From a virus, in the IMG/VR virus record IMGVR_UViG_3300034104_004629, positions 1 to 31,720 of that record: a stretch of 31,720 nucleotides of DNA; one strand, written 5' to 3'. A program made the translations under genes and the position numbers. The notes below the pieces were generated by a model that ran no database searches, had not been told where the DNA came from, and saw only the letters and a list, made by a program, of their open reading frames with translations. Positions within the stretch are counted from its first letter, which is position 1, and every line of letters starts with the position of its first letter. Shown piece after piece: positions 28,937 to 31,720 of this stretch.

Positions 28937-30760
28937 TTATGTTGTAGATGATGTAGGTGTTTTAGGTGGTGGTGTAGTTCCCCCTGCTGGTGGTGGTGTT
29001 CCCCCACCTTCTGCTCCTGCTTCTTCTGGTGCAGCTTCTGGTGCTCCACCTTCTGGTACTGCTGGTCCACCTGTAAATGCTGGTGGTAATCCACCACCTC
29101 CACCTCCACCACCTCCTGCACCAACTTCTGGCGTTTCTCCACTAGCAGCTTGTGCAGCTACCATTTCTTTCCAATTAGGACCATTTGCTTCGATTTGAGC
29201 TAATTCCCAACGTAATTCTTTATCTTTACGTAGAAATTCGCGATTAGCTTTAATATCAATATCAGACCACCCAAGATATCTTTTCTGTGCAAATGTTGGT
29301 GATATAGATTCATTATTTGCTAAATTACTAAAATTATTAACTTTCAATTCTAATTTTTGACTTTCACGAAGTTCATAAAAGTTGGTTGGAACATTAAATT
29401 CTATTTGAATAGAATCTTCTTTCAATTCGAAATCTTTCCACAAACCTTTCATTTGTAGATGCGTAATAAAACCCGTCTTAATCCCAGAAGAAAACAACTG
29501 TTGTTGACGAATAATAAATCGTGCAAATTTCAATTCTTCACGCAACATATCTGCACCATCACGAAATGCGTCTTGGGGATCTAAACGTGTAGTTGGAACC
29601 TTTAATGACTGATAAAGCTTTTTAACAAAGTACATTAAATCTTCGAGTTCTCCTAAATTTCCTGCACCAGCTAATTGAGTTACACTAGTACCTTCAGAAC
29701 CAGCACGTTTAGCAAACCAGAAATTATCAAGAATACTTTGTGGATTAAACTTTTGTACTATTCCACCTTGATTTGGGTCATATGTTTTAGAACTCCAATA
29801 TTGTGTTACTAATTTACGTAAATATGCTTCAGCTTTAGGTGCTGGCATATTACCTACATCAACATTAAAAACTAGACGTTCAGGAGCACGGGCTAGACGA
29901 TATATAACAATACTATCTTCAATCATTGATAATTGACGATAAGCTCTTCTACAATTTTCTAAAAATGGAAGACGCATGGTTTTACTTTCATTCCATACAT
30001 CAGAGTTAATATAAGTAACTTGATTTTTATCCATTGGAATGAAATCCACACCAATTTGTTTTAATGGATTATTAGGATCAAATTTAGGTTTTCGATACAA
30101 ATAACCTTTAATTATAACATTTTGTACATTAGAAAATACTGGATCAATAAGTTCTGTAGGTACTTGCACAACACCAAGTATACCCTCTTCTGGATAATCT
30201 TTATGTATAATATGCTCCCAATAAATTTCACCCTCGACCATTAATTGTCTAAAATATCCCCATCCTTTATGTTCGAAATCAAAATGGCTTGTATATTTAG
30301 AAAATTCTTTTTGTAATGTTTCTGTTTGATAATTTGATAGTTGTATGTTTTTAAATTTCAATTCCATACAATTATTTGTACTGGAATTAATGTTAATAAC
30401 TTCATCACAAATTTCATCTAAAGCATTTGCAACTTCAGAAAATGCTGCCATCACTCTATAATCTCTTATTCTTGCTGCTTTATCCTTCTGGATATTAGCA
30501 TACATTATTTGACTATATTGTTTATCTGAGGTAATACTTCCTATCGAAGCATTATTATAGTCATAATTTTGTGATATAGAATGTCTAGATAAAACTTCAG
30601 CTCTCCTGATTCCTGTTTCTTCGAAATATTTGTATTTTGGATTTAATGTATCAGTTAATTTTGTTACATCAAATCCAGAATAAGGTAATTTTGATGATAT
30701 ATAACTCATCAATTCTCTACCAAATGTAGAAGATTTTCCATCATCGAAGTTAGAAGCCAT
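28937..30760 (-). CDS. 20: portal vertex protein (gp20-like)
   Basis: 607 residues, longer than T4 gp20 (524). Clear portal signatures are IEDSIVIYRLARAPERLVF (about 283-301), VDVGNMPAPKAEAYL and GTSVTQLAGAGNLGELEDLMYF (about 370-391), with KKLYQSLKVPTTRLDPQ and GADMLREELKFARFI. It forms the dodecameric ring through which DNA enters and leaves the head, and gp4 and neck proteins act there. The last 85 residues are a Gly/Pro/Ala/Thr-rich low-complexity tail (GGGGGGGGLPPAF, then PPPAGG and PPPKTPTSS), not found in T4 gp20. A promoter-like box lies 5 nt before the start, and the previous gene ends just before it. Confidence 0.95.
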   Translation of the reverse strand: MASNFDDGKSSTFGRELMSYISSKLPYSGFDVTKLTDTLNPKYKYFEETGIRRAEVLSRHSISQNYDYNNASIGSITSDKQYSQIMYANIQKDKAARIRDYRVMAAFSEVANALDEICDEVININSSTNNCMELKFKNIQLSNYQTETLQKEFSKYTSHFDFEHKGWGYFRQLMVEGEIYWEHIIHKDYPEEGILGVVQVPTELIDPVFSNVQNVIIKGYLYRKPKFDPNNPLKQIGVDFIPMDKNQVTYINSDVWNESKTMRLPFLENCRRAYRQLSMIEDSIVIYRLARAPERLVFNVDVGNMPAPKAEAYLRKLVTQYWSSKTYDPNQGGIVQKFNPQSILDNFWFAKRAGSEGTSVTQLAGAGNLGELEDLMYFVKKLYQSLKVPTTRLDPQDAFRDGADMLREELKFARFIIRQQQLFSSGIKTGFITHLQMKGLWKDFELKEDSIQIEFNVPTNFYELRESQKLELKVNNFSNLANNESISPTFAQKRYLGWSDIDIKANREFLRKDKELRWELAQIEANGPNWKEMVAAQAASGETPEVGAGGGGGGGGGLPPAFTGGPAVPEGGAPEAAPEEAGAEGGGTPPPAGGTTPPPKTPTSSTT

Positions 30761-30765
30761 ACTGG

Positions 30766-30773
30766 TATTTATT
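30766..30773 (-). promoter_or_regulatory. late-promoter-like octamer AATAAATA
   Basis: Minus strand, 5 nt before the ATG at 30760. Confidence 0.5.
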
Positions 30774-30775
30774 TA

Positions 30776-31720
30776 TTAAAGTCCAGAAATATATACTAAA
30801 TTAGTATTTATAGAATTTGTGTCAGACCAACCAATAAAATTGGTTACAACAAAATTCATATCAGCATTTTCAGTTAAATTGGGTAATGTAATATATATAC
30901 TATTTTTATTTAAAATCTTATAAAAAGTTTTAGGTAAAATAAATCCTCGTATTTCTGGATAATACTCATAATTAAACGTAGTTAAATTATTGTAGAATGT
31001 TGATGAATTACTACTTATTAATACATTTGTTGTATAATTGAAATTTTTACCCAAAATAAGGAATGAATTTTTATTTCCTATAATAACATTCGTATCTAAT
31101 AATAAATTTGGACCCGCTGATGTATTCATATATAGATTTGTTACATATGGAACACCAGATACGGATACCATTTCTGTTTCTTTACGGATATTAGTTAATG
31201 CATCATACTGTAATCCTTCAGCAGATAATGCATTTATTTGATCATAACTTAAATCTAATTTACTAGTAGTTCTAAAATTAGATTTAACGAAATATATATT
31301 TTTAATTAAATTATCAGGTTCTTGAGGAAAGAGCCAACCCTTTATAGTAAAATTTGTATTAGCAACAAACCTAGGTTTACCTGTAGATTCAATATCTATG
31401 GGATATTCTAAATTTATAGTTCCATCCCAAATAACTGTAGATCTTATTTCTTCTACATATTCAATGCCAAATTCTTTTGGTATTTTCCAACATATAACTA
31501 TATATGGATTTGAATACGGAACAAAATTAGAAATAATTTGATCCATATCACTTTGATAATTTGTTATAATACTCATTGCAATAGATAAATCTACTGGAAT
31601 GGGCATACCTATCACAGTACTATCAAATCTATTTTTATTTATTGGTGCATACAAACCATCAATTTTATTAAAAACCCTATTAACATCACGTTGAATTGAT
31701 GTAATTGAGATTGATATTAC
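30776..31720 (-). CDS. gp15-like tail completion/sheath stabiliser, 5' end outside the window
   Basis: The frame is open to the right edge (over 310 residues). A TTG at 31654 could serve as a start, but coding-like sequence (SIQRDVNRVFNKIDGLYAP) continues upstream, so the true start is probably outside. The middle shows the pattern IPVDLSIAMSIITNYQSDMDQIISNFVPYSNPY followed by WDGTINLEYPIDIE and NTNFTIKGWLFPQEPD. This resembles T4 gp15 (LSIFTRYEDDMFQIVEQILPYFQP and FEVNGWMYPP). gp15 caps the tail and links sheath to neck. The C-terminal 140 residues are Asn/Thr/Ser-rich and unlike gp15, so homology is partial. It is directly upstream of gp20, consistent with a tail/neck gene. Confidence 0.6.
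   Translation of the reverse strand, partial: VISISITSIQRDVNRVFNKIDGLYAPINKNRFDSTVIGMPIPVDLSIAMSIITNYQSDMDQIISNFVPYSNPYIVICWKIPKEFGIEYVEEIRSTVIWDGTINLEYPIDIESTGKPRFVANTNFTIKGWLFPQEPDNLIKNIYFVKSNFRTTSKLDLSYDQINALSAEGLQYDALTNIRKETEMVSVSGVPYVTNLYMNTSAGPNLLLDTNVIIGNKNSFLILGKNFNYTTNVLISSNSSTFYNNLTTFNYEYYPEIRGFILPKTFYKILNKNSIYITLPNLTENADMNFVVTNFIGWSDTNSINTNLVYISGL

Noticed and set aside
28927-29142. Minus-strand frame rich in His and Gln within the portal tail
   Set aside because: Alternative frame of the Gly/Pro-rich portal tail; low-complexity composition arises from the GGT/CCA repeats.

Overview
This window looks like part of the genome of a T4-type (contractile-tailed) bacteriophage. It is strongly AT-rich and densely packed, with genes on both strands, no gene-free stretch above 300 bases, and no tRNA or CRISPR array that I could see. 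The minus-strand right half carries T4-style head and tail genes in a recognisable block: a gp15-like tail completion protein cut by the window edge, portal gp20, a probable neck protein, head-completion nuclease gp4, prohead protease gp21, a prohead core protein, scaffold gp22, major capsid protein gp23, and a gp5-type baseplate spike with its neighbours. None of the starts I examined has a clear Shine-Dalgarno. Instead an octamer close to the T4 late-promoter box TATAAATA lies 3-6 nt from the start codon of about sixteen genes. The host cannot be read directly. Missing Shine-Dalgarno sites and AT richness would fit Bacteroidota or the PVC group (Planctomycetes/Verrucomicrobia). A full-length DUF1501 protein with a Tat signal, a family typical of PVC bacteria, points to the latter; this is inference.

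Layout: 1-2023 small genes of unknown role, several with similar short N-terminal tags; 2032-3390 the exported DUF1501 protein; 3418-7989 nucleotide metabolism (nrdB, nrdA with an in-frame intein at the catalytic cysteine, two small followers); 7990-14790 a tail-fibre or adhesin locus in which four proteins share an N-terminal module and two carry tandem repeats; 14833-15628 a holin-like membrane protein overlapping a membrane-anchored PAS-domain protein; 15673-17132 a ClpP-like protease and ThyX; 17125-20099 (minus) baseplate spike genes; 20173-25624 capsid assembly, with one plus-strand gene inside; 25611-27712 (minus) gp4, two putative injected proteins (an ADP-ribosyltransferase-like protein and a GNAT acetyltransferase) and a u-spanin-like lipoprotein; 27743-31720 (minus) neck, portal and tail completion.

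How they work together: nrdAB and ThyX supply deoxynucleotides and dTMP. gp20, gp21, gp22, gp23 and gp4 build and mature the head. The fibre locus makes exchangeable receptor-binding parts. The holin-like protein, PAS protein and u-spanin-like protein are candidate lysis functions. The most striking system is a set of proteins with T4 internal-protein-like N-termini (MKTFKQYFLES, or a tag ending in I/L-x-E before a possible gp21 cleavage point), suggesting enzymes packed into the capsid and delivered with the DNA.
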